Source of the DNA: Chryseolinea sp.
GTDB taxonomy: Bacteria > Bacteroidota > Bacteroidia > Cytophagales > Cyclobacteriaceae
Reading direction: 5' to 3'
NCBI GenBank assembly: GCA_025923195.1
Contig: JAICGJ010000027.1
Location: 1 to 42,648 of the forward strand
DNA length: 42,648 nt
Below the pieces are notes generated by a model. It ran no database searches. It was given only the letters and a program-made list of their open reading frames with translations, and was not told the origin of the DNA. This document shows, piece after piece, positions 8,029 through 16,810 of the stretch. Made by a program: the position numbers and the translations under genes. Numbering within the stretch: the first letter of the stretch is position 1; each line of letters starts with the position of its first letter.

Positions 8029-8622
8029 TTAGCGCTGATGAATATTTCCATGTACCCATGCCACTTCCTCCCTTGGCGATATCGTGCCGACCGCGTTAAA
8101 CCGGCTGAAAATGCGCTTGGGCACGTCGTACGGTAAACTTTCTGGAATGTAGGGACCCACAACACCGATCATCCATCTAAGTCTCGCGGCCCATTTGGGT
8201 TCTGGGCTACTGAACTTAAAAACATAATAGTTACATAAACCATCTTCTAAGTCAATTTTTGTGAGAAGTTCAATCTCCTCTGGCGATCTACCCAGTTCTG
8301 TAGGAAATTCTAGCCAGGTGACGAGATAGGATTCGGCGCCTTTTTCGCAGGTATAATAGTCAGTGGGAAAAAGATGCAATTTGTCATACATCTTCAGTAA
8401 TTGATATAATGCCGGCCTTAGTGCAGGCTGCCTGCTCAGTGAAATGATTTCTTCATCCGTAACAAATTGCTGAGAATCGAATTTTTGCTTCAATGCTTCA
8501 AGCAACTGCAATTTCTTTTCAATGAATTTTCGAAACTTTCGCTTGATGTAAAAGTCGTTTAAGAACATGGCGACAACGGCAAGAAATGTAACCACTAAAA
8601 TTACAAGGAGGAGATCTTTCAT
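8029..8622 (-). CDS. Membrane-anchored hypothetical protein
   Basis: I do not recognise this 197-residue protein. An N-terminal hydrophobic helix (about 3-21, LLLVILVVTFLAVVAMF) anchors it, followed by a basic Lys/Arg segment, so the rest is probably cytoplasmic. The soluble part has a predicted helical region with EEIISLSRQPALRPALYQLLKM and a mixed alpha/beta C-terminus. It precedes the aminotransferase gene on the same strand after 138 bases, so cotranscription is possible but not certain. Confidence 0.65.
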   Translation of the reverse strand: MKDLLLVILVVTFLAVVAMFLNDFYIKRKFRKFIEKKLQLLEALKQKFDSQQFVTDEEIISLSRQPALRPALYQLLKMYDKLHLFPTDYYTCEKGAESYLVTWLEFPTELGRSPEEIELLTKIDLEDGLCNYYVFKFSSPEPKWAARLRWMIGVVGPYIPESLPYDVPKRIFSRFNAVGTISPREEVAWVHGNIHQR

Positions 8623-8893
8623 TAATAAGGGGTAAACGCAGTACTTCGAAGTCGAACAACGGCATGACTAAGCTTTCTGCCAACGGTAAACGGGTTATGG
8701 GACTTGCGTTGGGAGGAACCAACTATTAAACAAACTTAATCTACAAATGATTTTCTTCATCTGTAACTAACTCCATAAAAGTCCCCTTGTGGTGTAAAAA
8801 GAGGTAGTTTTAGCTGACCAGGTGTGCAACAGTCGGATATTCAAGATAAAGTGAACGAATTGTACATTATCATGTTATCTTTAGTGACCAATC

Positions 8894-9964
8894 ATGCTCA
8901 AGTACACATTCGAAACAGGTAAAAGCGCGTTCTTCAAAAACCTTAAGACAAAGGTGGATGCATATTTTGTGAATAAAAAATTGCATCCAGCTGGTAATGG
9001 AAAACTCTATTTCAAGGGCGCCTTGCAGGTATTATCGGCAACCGTACTCTACATCGTATTGGTTTTCTTCACCCCAGTCGCGCCAGTAGCGCTACTGCTG
9101 TGCGTAATTCTGGGGCTCAATCTCGCTGTCATCGGTTTTAATGTCATGCACGAGGGCGGCCACCAAAGTTTTTCAAGACATCCTTGGATGAATCAAGTAT
9201 CCGCATACTTTCTCAACGTTTTGGGTGGAAATACGCACTATTGGAAAATTAAGCATAACATCAACCATCACACCTACACCAATATTGAAGGCATGGACTC
9301 AGATATCGATGTAAAACCTTTTATGCGTTTGCACGAAGGTCAGCCAAGGCATTCATATCATCGCTTTCAACATCTTTATTGGGTAGTGCTGTATGGAATA
9401 TCTTACTTGGCTTGGGTCTTTTACGAGGATTTTGAAAAATATTTTAGTGGCAAGGTTTCAGTAATTAATGAAAGAAAGAGACTATCCCTTAAAGAGCATG
9501 TTATTTTTTGGTTTACGAAATTGATGTTTGTGACTGTTTATATGGTCGTCCCCATTGTTTTGGTGGGATGGTTGTCATGGCTGATCGGATTCCTTGTTAT
9601 CACGTTTACGTGTGGTCTGGCTATCAGTATAGTTTTTCAATTGGCGCACGTTATCGAAGGTACAGAATTTCATGTCGTGAATTCCGGTGAAGAAAAGGCT
9701 AAGCAGGAATGGGCCCTGCATCAGATCGGTTCTACCGCTAATTTTGCAACATCAAGCAAGTTCCTCCACTGGTTGTTGGGCGGGCTGAATTTTCAGATAG
9801 AACACCACTTGTTTCCCCGCATAAGCCATATTCATTATCCTGCAATAAGCCAATTGGTAAAGGAGGCATGCCGTGAATCGAACATAGCCTATCATGAATA
9901 CACGTCCATGTTTAAAGCGGTTGTAAGCCACATAGGTCTCCTGCGCAAATTGGGCCATTCCTAA
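8894..9964 (+). CDS. Membrane fatty-acid desaturase (front-end type), paralogue
   Basis: This is a 356-residue di-iron membrane desaturase homologous to the one at 3636-4745. Its histidine boxes are HEGGH (86-90), HNINHH (121-126) and QIEHH (301-305), all intact, and GGLNFQIEHHLFP is identical in both proteins. Four or more hydrophobic segments and no cytochrome b5 domain are present. The first box differs (HEGGH versus HDANH), and loop regions around residues 185-205 diverge, which suggests a different chain-length or positional preference. It is a single-gene unit with a 271-bp upstream gap. A weak 6-bp hairpin without a U-tract lies just downstream (9981-9998). Confidence 0.92.
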   Translation: MLKYTFETGKSAFFKNLKTKVDAYFVNKKLHPAGNGKLYFKGALQVLSATVLYIVLVFFTPVAPVALLLCVILGLNLAVIGFNVMHEGGHQSFSRHPWMNQVSAYFLNVLGGNTHYWKIKHNINHHTYTNIEGMDSDIDVKPFMRLHEGQPRHSYHRFQHLYWVVLYGISYLAWVFYEDFEKYFSGKVSVINERKRLSLKEHVIFWFTKLMFVTVYMVVPIVLVGWLSWLIGFLVITFTCGLAISIVFQLAHVIEGTEFHVVNSGEEKAKQEWALHQIGSTANFATSSKFLHWLLGGLNFQIEHHLFPRISHIHYPAISQLVKEACRESNIAYHEYTSMFKAVVSHIGLLRKLGHS

Positions 9965-10213
9965 AATCCCCGCACATCGCACGTCTCAATAAAGACGTTA
10001 CAGCTCATCATTCCACCGTATTTCCAATTTATTAATTCTGAAAATAATTGAGGTTCACGTGCAACTATTGCCCGGAAATTAAAATCTTTTCAGATGTTAA
10101 CAAGGATCGAGAGATCCGAGCCGAGTTGGAAACTTCAAAAGTGACAGAATACTTCTTTTTCCGCTGTTACCTTTTCAAAAAAGACGAGTATAGGATCTCA
10201 TAACTACCTTATC

Positions 10214-12580
10214 ATGTTTAGAAACTATTTCCTGGTTACCATTAGAAACCTGCGCAAAAACGGATTTTATTCTTTTATCAATATAGCAGGCCTTTCTATC
10301 GGAATTACTTGCAGCATCCTTATCTTATTGTGGGTGTTCGATGAAACGTCCTTTAATAAGTTCCTTCCGAAATACGATCGGCTTTACCAGGTATGGGTAA
10401 ATGCGAAGTTCGATGGGAAAATAAGTTCATGGACGTCGGTACCGTTGCCCACCTATGAAGCCATGAAAACCGCCGATGCGAACATTAAGCGCGCAACCGT
10501 GACAGATTGGGGTGGGTCACACTTATTAACCGTAGGTGAAAACAAGCTGATAAAGAAGGGTTACTACGCCAGCGAGGAGTTCCTTCAAATGTTCGAATTT
10601 CCTCTGCTCACCGGTAATGCAGATCAGGTGATGGCTGATCCGCGGTCGATAGTAATTACACAAGCCACTGCAAAGGCATTGTTCGGTGACGAAGATCCAA
10701 TTAACAAAGTGATACGGGTTGACAATGAAAACGATTTGAAGGTTACCGGTATCCTCAAAGATATTCCAGCCAATGCCTCATTTCAGTTTGACTTTCTGAT
10801 GACATGGAAATTTCGCGAACAGATCAGCGAATGGGTGCGCCGGAACACGACAAATTGGGGTAATTATTCCTTTCAGGTTTTTCTCGAGTTGAATGACCCC
10901 GCTAACGAGGCGGCTGTTGAAAAGAGTGTTAAGATGATGCTGCAGGAGCATGGCGAAAAGGAAACCAAGCCGGAATTTTTCCTGTACCCGATTTCAAGGT
11001 GGCGACTGCATGGCTCGTTTGATAACGGTGTCGAGACGGGGGGTATGAATGACTACGTTCAACTGTTTACGATCATAGCTATTTCTATCATCGTGATCGC
11101 GTGCATAAATTTTATGAATCTAGCAACGGCAAGATCAGAACGAAGAGCACGGGAAGTAGGCGTTCGAAAGAGCGTTGGTTCAAAACGAAGGGAACTCATA
11201 CTTCAGTTCATCGGCGAGTCCACATTTATTGCTTTTCTCGCTTTTATAGCGGCGGTCCTCATGGCACAACTGCTCTTGCCATATTACAATCAGCTTGTCG
11301 ACAAAAAACTTTTTATTGACTATACATCGGCAAATTTCTGGATCTATGCACTAAGCCTTATTCTTCTAACGGGTATTGTATCAGGAAGCTATCCGGCTTT
11401 TTATTTGTCTTCGTTCCAGCCAGTAAAAGTGCTTAAGGGAAAGCCAACGATTGGGCGAGGCGCGAGTACACCTCGCAAAATTTTGGTAACGCTTCAGTTC
11501 GGATTTTCCATCCTGCTCGTCATCGGTACAATGGTTATTTATCAACAGATACAATTGGTAAAGAGCAGGGAAATCGGATATGACCAGGAGAATCTTATGG
11601 CCGTCAATTACACGAACGAAGTGGCAAAAAATTACAAGGCTATCAAACTGGATCTACTTGCCTCAGGTGTCGTGGAGGCTGTCACCAAATCCAATAGCCA
11701 GATCACGGACATCAATTCCAATAACTTTCTGGGATGGCCTGGCAAACCAGAAGATCTGCGCGTGATCTTTACAACGATCGCAACCGAATACGACTACGTC
11801 AAGACGATGGGCATTAAGCTGTTGGAAGGTCGCGATTTTTCCGAGGACTTTAAGAGCGACACAGCAGCTATCCTCATCAATAAGGCGGCGCTGGAACTGA
11901 TGAACCTGAAGGAGCCGATTGGAACTGAATTGGATTTGTGGGGAGGGAAGCGGAAATTGATTGGTGTTACAGACAATGTCCTCATGGGTTCTCCCTATGA
12001 CCCGGTGAAACCGATGTTTGTCATTTTGGATCCTGAATGGATTGACGCGGTGACGGTAAGACTAAAGAAAACCCGCGATTTGCAGGCATCGATCGCGACG
12101 GTAAAGAATATTTTTGAAAAGCATGCACCCGCTTATCCTTTTGAATACCGGTTCGCTGATGTTGAATTCCAAAAGAAGTTCACGACGATAAATCTTACCA
12201 GTCAGTTGGCCAGTTTGTTCGCCACGCTGACGATCATGATCACGGGATTGGGGTTATTTGGGCTTGCCGCGTTTACTGCTGAACAACGGACAAAGGAAAT
12301 TGGGATCCGAAAGGTGCTTGGTGCATCCGTATCGAGCTTAGTTCAATTGATCTCTAAGGACTTTTCAATCCTGGTCGTCATTTCTTTCATTTTGTCTTCA
12401 CCCGTAGCCTGGTGGTTGCTTACTAAATATCTTGAAAGATATACTATACGCACTTCCATAGCATGGTGGGTTTTTCCGCTGACGGGATTGATTGCGTTGT
12501 TCTTTGCGCTAGCGATCGTGAGTACGCAGGCGTTGCGGGCGGCGCATACAAACCCAGCCACGTCCTTAAGAAATGAGTAG
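10214..12580 (+). CDS. Orphan MacB/FtsX-type ABC transporter permease
   Basis: This 788-residue protein has the duplicated architecture common in Bacteroidota. TM1 (about 21-42) is followed by a periplasmic MacB-type domain and a three-helix FtsX core (starting near 280), then a second TM/periplasmic/FtsX set ending in ERTIRTSI and NPATSLRNE-type sequence. The coupling-helix motifs ARxVGVRKSVG and KEIGIRKVLGAS, which contact the ATPase, occur at the start of each FtsX core. No ATP-binding subunit lies in the window, so it must use a shared MacB/LolD-like ATPase. Likely roles are efflux or lipoprotein/peptide handling. The related gene at 16811-19225 is on the other strand. Confidence 0.9.
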   Translation: MFRNYFLVTIRNLRKNGFYSFINIAGLSIGITCSILILLWVFDETSFNKFLPKYDRLYQVWVNAKFDGKISSWTSVPLPTYEAMKTADANIKRATVTDWGGSHLLTVGENKLIKKGYYASEEFLQMFEFPLLTGNADQVMADPRSIVITQATAKALFGDEDPINKVIRVDNENDLKVTGILKDIPANASFQFDFLMTWKFREQISEWVRRNTTNWGNYSFQVFLELNDPANEAAVEKSVKMMLQEHGEKETKPEFFLYPISRWRLHGSFDNGVETGGMNDYVQLFTIIAISIIVIACINFMNLATARSERRAREVGVRKSVGSKRRELILQFIGESTFIAFLAFIAAVLMAQLLLPYYNQLVDKKLFIDYTSANFWIYALSLILLTGIVSGSYPAFYLSSFQPVKVLKGKPTIGRGASTPRKILVTLQFGFSILLVIGTMVIYQQIQLVKSREIGYDQENLMAVNYTNEVAKNYKAIKLDLLASGVVEAVTKSNSQITDINSNNFLGWPGKPEDLRVIFTTIATEYDYVKTMGIKLLEGRDFSEDFKSDTAAILINKAALELMNLKEPIGTELDLWGGKRKLIGVTDNVLMGSPYDPVKPMFVILDPEWIDAVTVRLKKTRDLQASIATVKNIFEKHAPAYPFEYRFADVEFQKKFTTINLTSQLASLFATLTIMITGLGLFGLAAFTAEQRTKEIGIRKVLGASVSSLVQLISKDFSILVVISFILSSPVAWWLLTKYLERYTIRTSIAWWVFPLTGLIALFFALAIVSTQALRAAHTNPATSLRNE

Positions 12581-12607
12581 CAATGACGCCTGATTTGATT
12601 TGACTTT

Positions 12608-12676
12608 GTGCCTCTGATCCTCCGTGGTGATAAAAAAAGTATTACGAAATTTTGAACCACGGAGGCTCAGAGGCAC
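12608..12676. repeat. Long near-perfect hairpin repeat between convergent genes
   Basis: The left arm 12608-12628 and right arm 12656-12676 are reverse complements at 20 of 21 positions, with a 27-nt A/T-rich spacer. The arms use the words cctccgtggt / accacggagg and belong to the same intergenic repeat family as the other copies. It lies 27 bases after the permease stop and could slow or end transcription from it, but it lacks a U-tract. Confidence 0.7.
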
Positions 12677-12860
12677 TGAGAAGTGATGCTATTGAATCGC
12701 AGAATTATACATGCAGGGCGAGATCGAAGACTTGTCTGTCACATGCTAGATAAAAAATCCGGAAGCTACCCAAAAGCCAAGAAGAAAGTTTTTTGTATCC
12801 GCGAGAGAAGAAAGCCGTAGTAGACAAAAAAGAATATAACACTTAGATAGCGTTCCGAAT

Positions 12861-13736
12861 TTACCTGATGAGTTTATAGTTACGGTATTCACCAGGCCGC
12901 CAGCCGGTCAACTTCTGTGTGAAATTTTTAATGCGGTCCTTAAATTCGAATTGCCTTTGAGAAACATCATATTCGAATTTCCAATCCATGCTACTGATTC
13001 TCTTTTCCATGATGTGGGGATGAGTGCCTTCGTATAGCCCAAGCGGTTCGTAGTTCGAGTAATCAAATTCGGTCGCAGGTTTAATATTTCGTTTGATCCA
13101 ACGATCGCTGTGCCAGAAACGATTTGTGGATTGGTGCTTCCGCTGCATAGCTTGTGGTTCCCGGACATGCCCGTAATGGTGTATGTAAGCATCTATCAGT
13201 TTCACCCTTAATTTTTCATTGGGCTTCTTCCGAAACCCCTGTGCATCTTTGTATGAAAAGATGTCTTTATTATTCTTAATAATTCGGATCTCTCGCCGGT
13301 ACCACCGCGACGACAAACCAACGTAATCATATGATCCATAGAAATGATGATACTTGAAAAGGAGGCCGTCAACTCTGTCATCGTCCTTATAAGATTCCAT
13401 TTCACTGCGTATAACATCCAAATATTTTTCATGAACCACTTCATCACCCTGGATATAAAATGCCCAGTCAGCGTCAGGTGAGATCGCGTGAAATGCTTTG
13501 TCGGTTTCAACAGCTAAGACCTTGCCGCCAATCCTCAACGATTCATCCCAAATGGTTTCAATAATTCTAACTTTGGCTGATGGAATATTTTTTATAAGCT
13601 CGAGCGTTCCATCTTCTGAGTTGCCCACGGCAACTACCACTTCATCGCAAACAGGCAGAATGGATTGGATAGCCTCTACGACCGGATAATCGTATAAGAC
13701 TGCATTTCTAACAAACGTGAAGCCTGATACTTTCAT
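12861..13736 (-). CDS. Family 2 (GT-A) glycosyltransferase-like protein
   Basis: This is a 291-residue cytoplasmic protein with a GT-A fold opening (VSGFTFVRNA, then EAIQSILPVCDEVVVAVGNSEDGT). The metal-site position reads YIQGDEV (Gln96-Glu99), a DxD variant (QGDE) found in a subset of GT2-like enzymes. A C-terminal half with many His, Trp and Arg residues (AYIHHYGHVREP) completes the domain. The donor and acceptor sugars are unknown. It follows the GH2 gene on the same strand after 70 bases, so the two may be cotranscribed, although a cytoplasmic transferase and a secreted hydrolase would act in different compartments. Confidence 0.82.
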   Translation of the reverse strand: MKVSGFTFVRNAVLYDYPVVEAIQSILPVCDEVVVAVGNSEDGTLELIKNIPSAKVRIIETIWDESLRIGGKVLAVETDKAFHAISPDADWAFYIQGDEVVHEKYLDVIRSEMESYKDDDRVDGLLFKYHHFYGSYDYVGLSSRWYRREIRIIKNNKDIFSYKDAQGFRKKPNEKLRVKLIDAYIHHYGHVREPQAMQRKHQSTNRFWHSDRWIKRNIKPATEFDYSNYEPLGLYEGTHPHIMEKRISSMDWKFEYDVSQRQFEFKDRIKNFTQKLTGWRPGEYRNYKLIR

Positions 13737-13806
13737 GTGGAGCCACTAGGCAGGGTTAATTCATGGATACAAAATAATACAAGACCGTTCTGAACTGCGT
13801 ATGGTG

Positions 13807-16557
13807 TTACCTTAGCTTCATTACCAAGGAGGGATCGAGGGGATAGCGGCCAAAAGATTTGCCATACACTGCTACTCCGCCGTCAGCAACTGTCTTAACT
13901 TGGATTACGAGCTTTCCCGATTCCACAGCGGTCCTCAATTGTTTCTTGGAGATAGGCACTTTGGTCAGGTACCCGTATGATCCTGCTTCCCTCAACTTTT
14001 TGTCTTTGAGTTGATGGTGCCATGACAAGACACCGCGATGATCTGCCGGATCGTCGGGCAAGGTAGTGGTCAAGGCTTTTTCGCCATTGACTGAAATTAC
14101 GATGCTGGAAGAAAATAATTTTTCATCCGTCATGGGATAGGAATTCGGATTGCCGCTCGCTGATGCTCTTGCACCAAGCATGAAATTAACATCTGTCTTT
14201 TCTTTGGTATCCTGATCCTTTACAAACAGCTCCTTCGCCGACAATTCTATAAGGAAGTACGCTTCCTTCACGGAATTCAAATTCAAGCTTTTGTCGAGCG
14301 GTACGGTGTACTCAAAAAATCCCTGGCCGGCGCCATTTACTTTCAATCCGTCCAACACGCTCCACTGCTTCTTCGAGAATGACGCTTTTGAAAACGATTC
14401 AGGTTTAATAGATATAATTTCTGTATATGCCGGTTTTTCGTCAGACAGGATCTCGACATGCATAAAATTTCTGTTCAGCACATTTCCTTTATCATCAGAA
14501 AGTTGAAGTGTGATTAGCCCCAATCCGGATTCCCTGGGCATTTCCAGTGTTATGCCGTCCAAGGTTTTCTGAATATAGGGCTGATACGGCACCTGTTGTG
14601 TGCCCTTGTGTTTTGAACTTGTTTCACCTATGGCGTTGGTAAAAAGCATTTCATACGTCAATTTAAGTTGTGTCCCATAGTTGATGTCAGTCATCGACGA
14701 CAAATACAACGGTACGCTTAGCGTTTCGCCGCCTTTAACCGTTTTACAAATCTCGTTTCCCGTTGAGATAAATACCGGCGCATGCAAATCGTTCAGTGTC
14801 ATTCCGGGAAAGATAGCATCCAGTCCAGTGTATTTGTTGGTTCGGTCAAATCGCCAGTACCCGTTCCATTCGTTAATTACATCGTGATGTTCCGTATAAA
14901 GCCAGCCGGCCACCTCGGGATATTTCCGGAAAGTGTTTATCATACGGTGGTAGTCCCAGGCCCAGTCGACATCGCCCGTGCTGCCTTCATATCCCCATAC
15001 GTTTCCACATTCCGAATTAATTTTGGGCTGCTTCCCCTGTGTGAAGCCCGGTTCAAATTGAAAAGTGCTTCCTTGATACGAACTGTCTGTAAGGCTCTTT
15101 AAATGCGGTTCCCATTCCCATCCTGGTAAGTAATCGTGGAAGGAATTGATGTCAGTTTGCGTGTGGCCCGCCCCGCAGCAAATAGAATTGTCTTCAGCCA
15201 GACGTGTAGGGTCCAACGATTTGGCTAGGTAATAGATAGAGGCTACCCATTGTTGGGTTTCCGGCAGGTATTTATTTACCTCTTTTCCATTTTCTTCAAC
15301 TTTTGTCCGCAGTCCCCAGGTCTCATTAAAAAGGGTCCATGAGAATATTGACGGGTGATTAAAGTCTCTCTTGATCATTCCTCTCAGCGTTTCCTCAGCC
15401 TCATTTTGCATCTTGGCATCCGGTTCTCCCCAGCTGTTGGGCAAGTCAGCCATAACCAACACGCCGAGTTTGTCGGCCCAATATAACTTTCTGGGGATTT
15501 CAACCTTGATATGCGGGCGGATACCATTGAGTCCGATAGACTTTGCCAGCTCGACTTCCCTGCGCATAAAGGCATCGCTTGGGAATGTGTAAAATCCTTC
15601 AGGGTGGTAAGATTGGTCAAGCGTAAGTTGGACGTATACCGGTTTATTGTTTAATGCTATGTAGGGAAATGTCGTACCTGGAAGATTGACAACAGAGATC
15701 TTGCGCATGCCGAAATATGTCTTTACAACATCGTCGCTCAGCTTTACTTCGGTCTCATACAAATACGGATCCTCCAGCGTCCAAAGCCGTGGCTGGGGCA
15801 ACGGCACCGTTAGTTTGATTTTATCTTTTCCTTTAGGGATCGTAATGGCTGTGTTTACGGGGCTGCCCGGGGTTTTAATGACGAGTGAAAGATCCAGCTC
15901 TGACAAGGCTTCTTCAGCAAGGTATACGGTAGCAGTAGCGTTGGCATTATCAATGTCGGGGGCAAAGTGAACTGCCTCAATGAACTCCTTTCCGCGCGCT
16001 TCGAGGTACACCGTTTGCCAGATGCCCCGGGCATTTCCATATCCTTGTTTTCCGTAAAGGGTAAAATCCCGCCGCTTGTCGTCCACGCGCACCACAAGTA
16101 TTTGTGAATTTCCATACCTGATATGTGGGGTAAGCTCAAACGAAAATGGAATATAGCCCCCCTGGTGCTTGCCAAGCAGTTTACCATCCAGCCATACAGT
16201 TGTCTCCCAGTCGGACGCGCCGATGGTAAGGAATGTTCTTTTACTTTGCCATTCTCCCGGGATTGTGATGTCACGCCGATACCAGGCAATATCCGATTTG
16301 TCTTTAACGCCGGAAAGTTCCGATCCCCAAGGAAAGGGGACGGTTATTTTTTGTGTGAATGCCGTGCTGCCATCGCTCCAGTTTTTATTCAGACCCTGAT
16401 CCAACGAATCGAATTCAAATTGCCAGGTTCCATTGAGATTTCTCCAAACCGCCCGTTCAAAATCGGGCCGGGGATGTTCTGCAAGAGGAATAGTCTGGGA
16501 AATAATAGCGTGTGCACTGAACACAGCTACAAAAAGAACGACAAGAAATCTTTTCAT
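13807..16557 (-). CDS. Secreted glycoside hydrolase family 2 (beta-galactosidase/mannosidase-like)
   Basis: This 916-residue enzyme begins with a clear signal peptide (MKRFLVVLFVAVFSAHA). I chose ATG 16555-16557 for this reason: the frame stays open to 16701, but the extra 48 codons run through the intergenic repeat zone and precede the leader. The order is a jelly-roll sugar-binding domain (about 25-190), an immunoglobulin-like domain (about 195-290) and a TIM barrel (about 295-600) with acid/base Glu412 in FNETWG and nucleophile Glu516 in INSECGN, followed by a C-terminal region rich in beta structure. GH2 enzymes cleave terminal beta-linked galactose, mannose or glucuronate. The exact substrate is not readable. 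Export suggests periplasmic polysaccharide breakdown. Confidence 0.9.
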   Translation of the reverse strand: MKRFLVVLFVAVFSAHAIISQTIPLAEHPRPDFERAVWRNLNGTWQFEFDSLDQGLNKNWSDGSTAFTQKITVPFPWGSELSGVKDKSDIAWYRRDITIPGEWQSKRTFLTIGASDWETTVWLDGKLLGKHQGGYIPFSFELTPHIRYGNSQILVVRVDDKRRDFTLYGKQGYGNARGIWQTVYLEARGKEFIEAVHFAPDIDNANATATVYLAEEALSELDLSLVIKTPGSPVNTAITIPKGKDKIKLTVPLPQPRLWTLEDPYLYETEVKLSDDVVKTYFGMRKISVVNLPGTTFPYIALNNKPVYVQLTLDQSYHPEGFYTFPSDAFMRREVELAKSIGLNGIRPHIKVEIPRKLYWADKLGVLVMADLPNSWGEPDAKMQNEAEETLRGMIKRDFNHPSIFSWTLFNETWGLRTKVEENGKEVNKYLPETQQWVASIYYLAKSLDPTRLAEDNSICCGAGHTQTDINSFHDYLPGWEWEPHLKSLTDSSYQGSTFQFEPGFTQGKQPKINSECGNVWGYEGSTGDVDWAWDYHRMINTFRKYPEVAGWLYTEHHDVINEWNGYWRFDRTNKYTGLDAIFPGMTLNDLHAPVFISTGNEICKTVKGGETLSVPLYLSSMTDINYGTQLKLTYEMLFTNAIGETSSKHKGTQQVPYQPYIQKTLDGITLEMPRESGLGLITLQLSDDKGNVLNRNFMHVEILSDEKPAYTEIISIKPESFSKASFSKKQWSVLDGLKVNGAGQGFFEYTVPLDKSLNLNSVKEAYFLIELSAKELFVKDQDTKEKTDVNFMLGARASASGNPNSYPMTDEKLFSSSIVISVNGEKALTTTLPDDPADHRGVLSWHHQLKDKKLREAGSYGYLTKVPISKKQLRTAVESGKLVIQVKTVADGGVAVYGKSFGRYPLDPSLVMKLR

Positions 16558-16677
16558 GACGACAAGGTAATATTTAAATAAATACGAGCAGATTGGATTG
16601 CACTTGAAATCCCTATTTTCAAAAATGACCCTCAATCGCGTGATATTAAGAATTTTTTTCTCGATAAAGTACAAGTA

Positions 16678-16712
16678 GCCACAAAGGCTCCAAGGCTCCA
16701 AGAAGCACGAAG
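16678..16712. repeat. Solo half of the dispersed intergenic repeat (copy 5)
   Basis: The segment starting gccacaaaggctccaagg and running to gcacgaag matches the arm vocabulary of the copies at 1949-2140 and 12608-12676, but no facing arm is seen nearby. It lies in the 253-bp gap between the FtsX permease (stop 16811) and the GH2 start. A weak GCGCA/TGCGC hairpin (16753-16768) follows. Confidence 0.5.
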
Positions 16713-16810
16713 AGACCGTCGTGCATCTTTAAAGTTATTCTAAGCGGAACAGGCGCATCCTGCTGCGCATGGAAAATTCCCAGATAACCAGTAAGCGAAA
16801 CAAACAAGTT

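Noticed and set aside
9981-9998. ACGTCT/AGACGT hairpin after the second desaturase as a terminator
   Set aside because: The 6-bp stem is real, but no T-run follows, so termination is not supported.
16558-16701. N-terminal extension of the GH2 gene
   Set aside because: It runs through the intergenic repeat zone, and the signal peptide starts at ATG 16555-16557.
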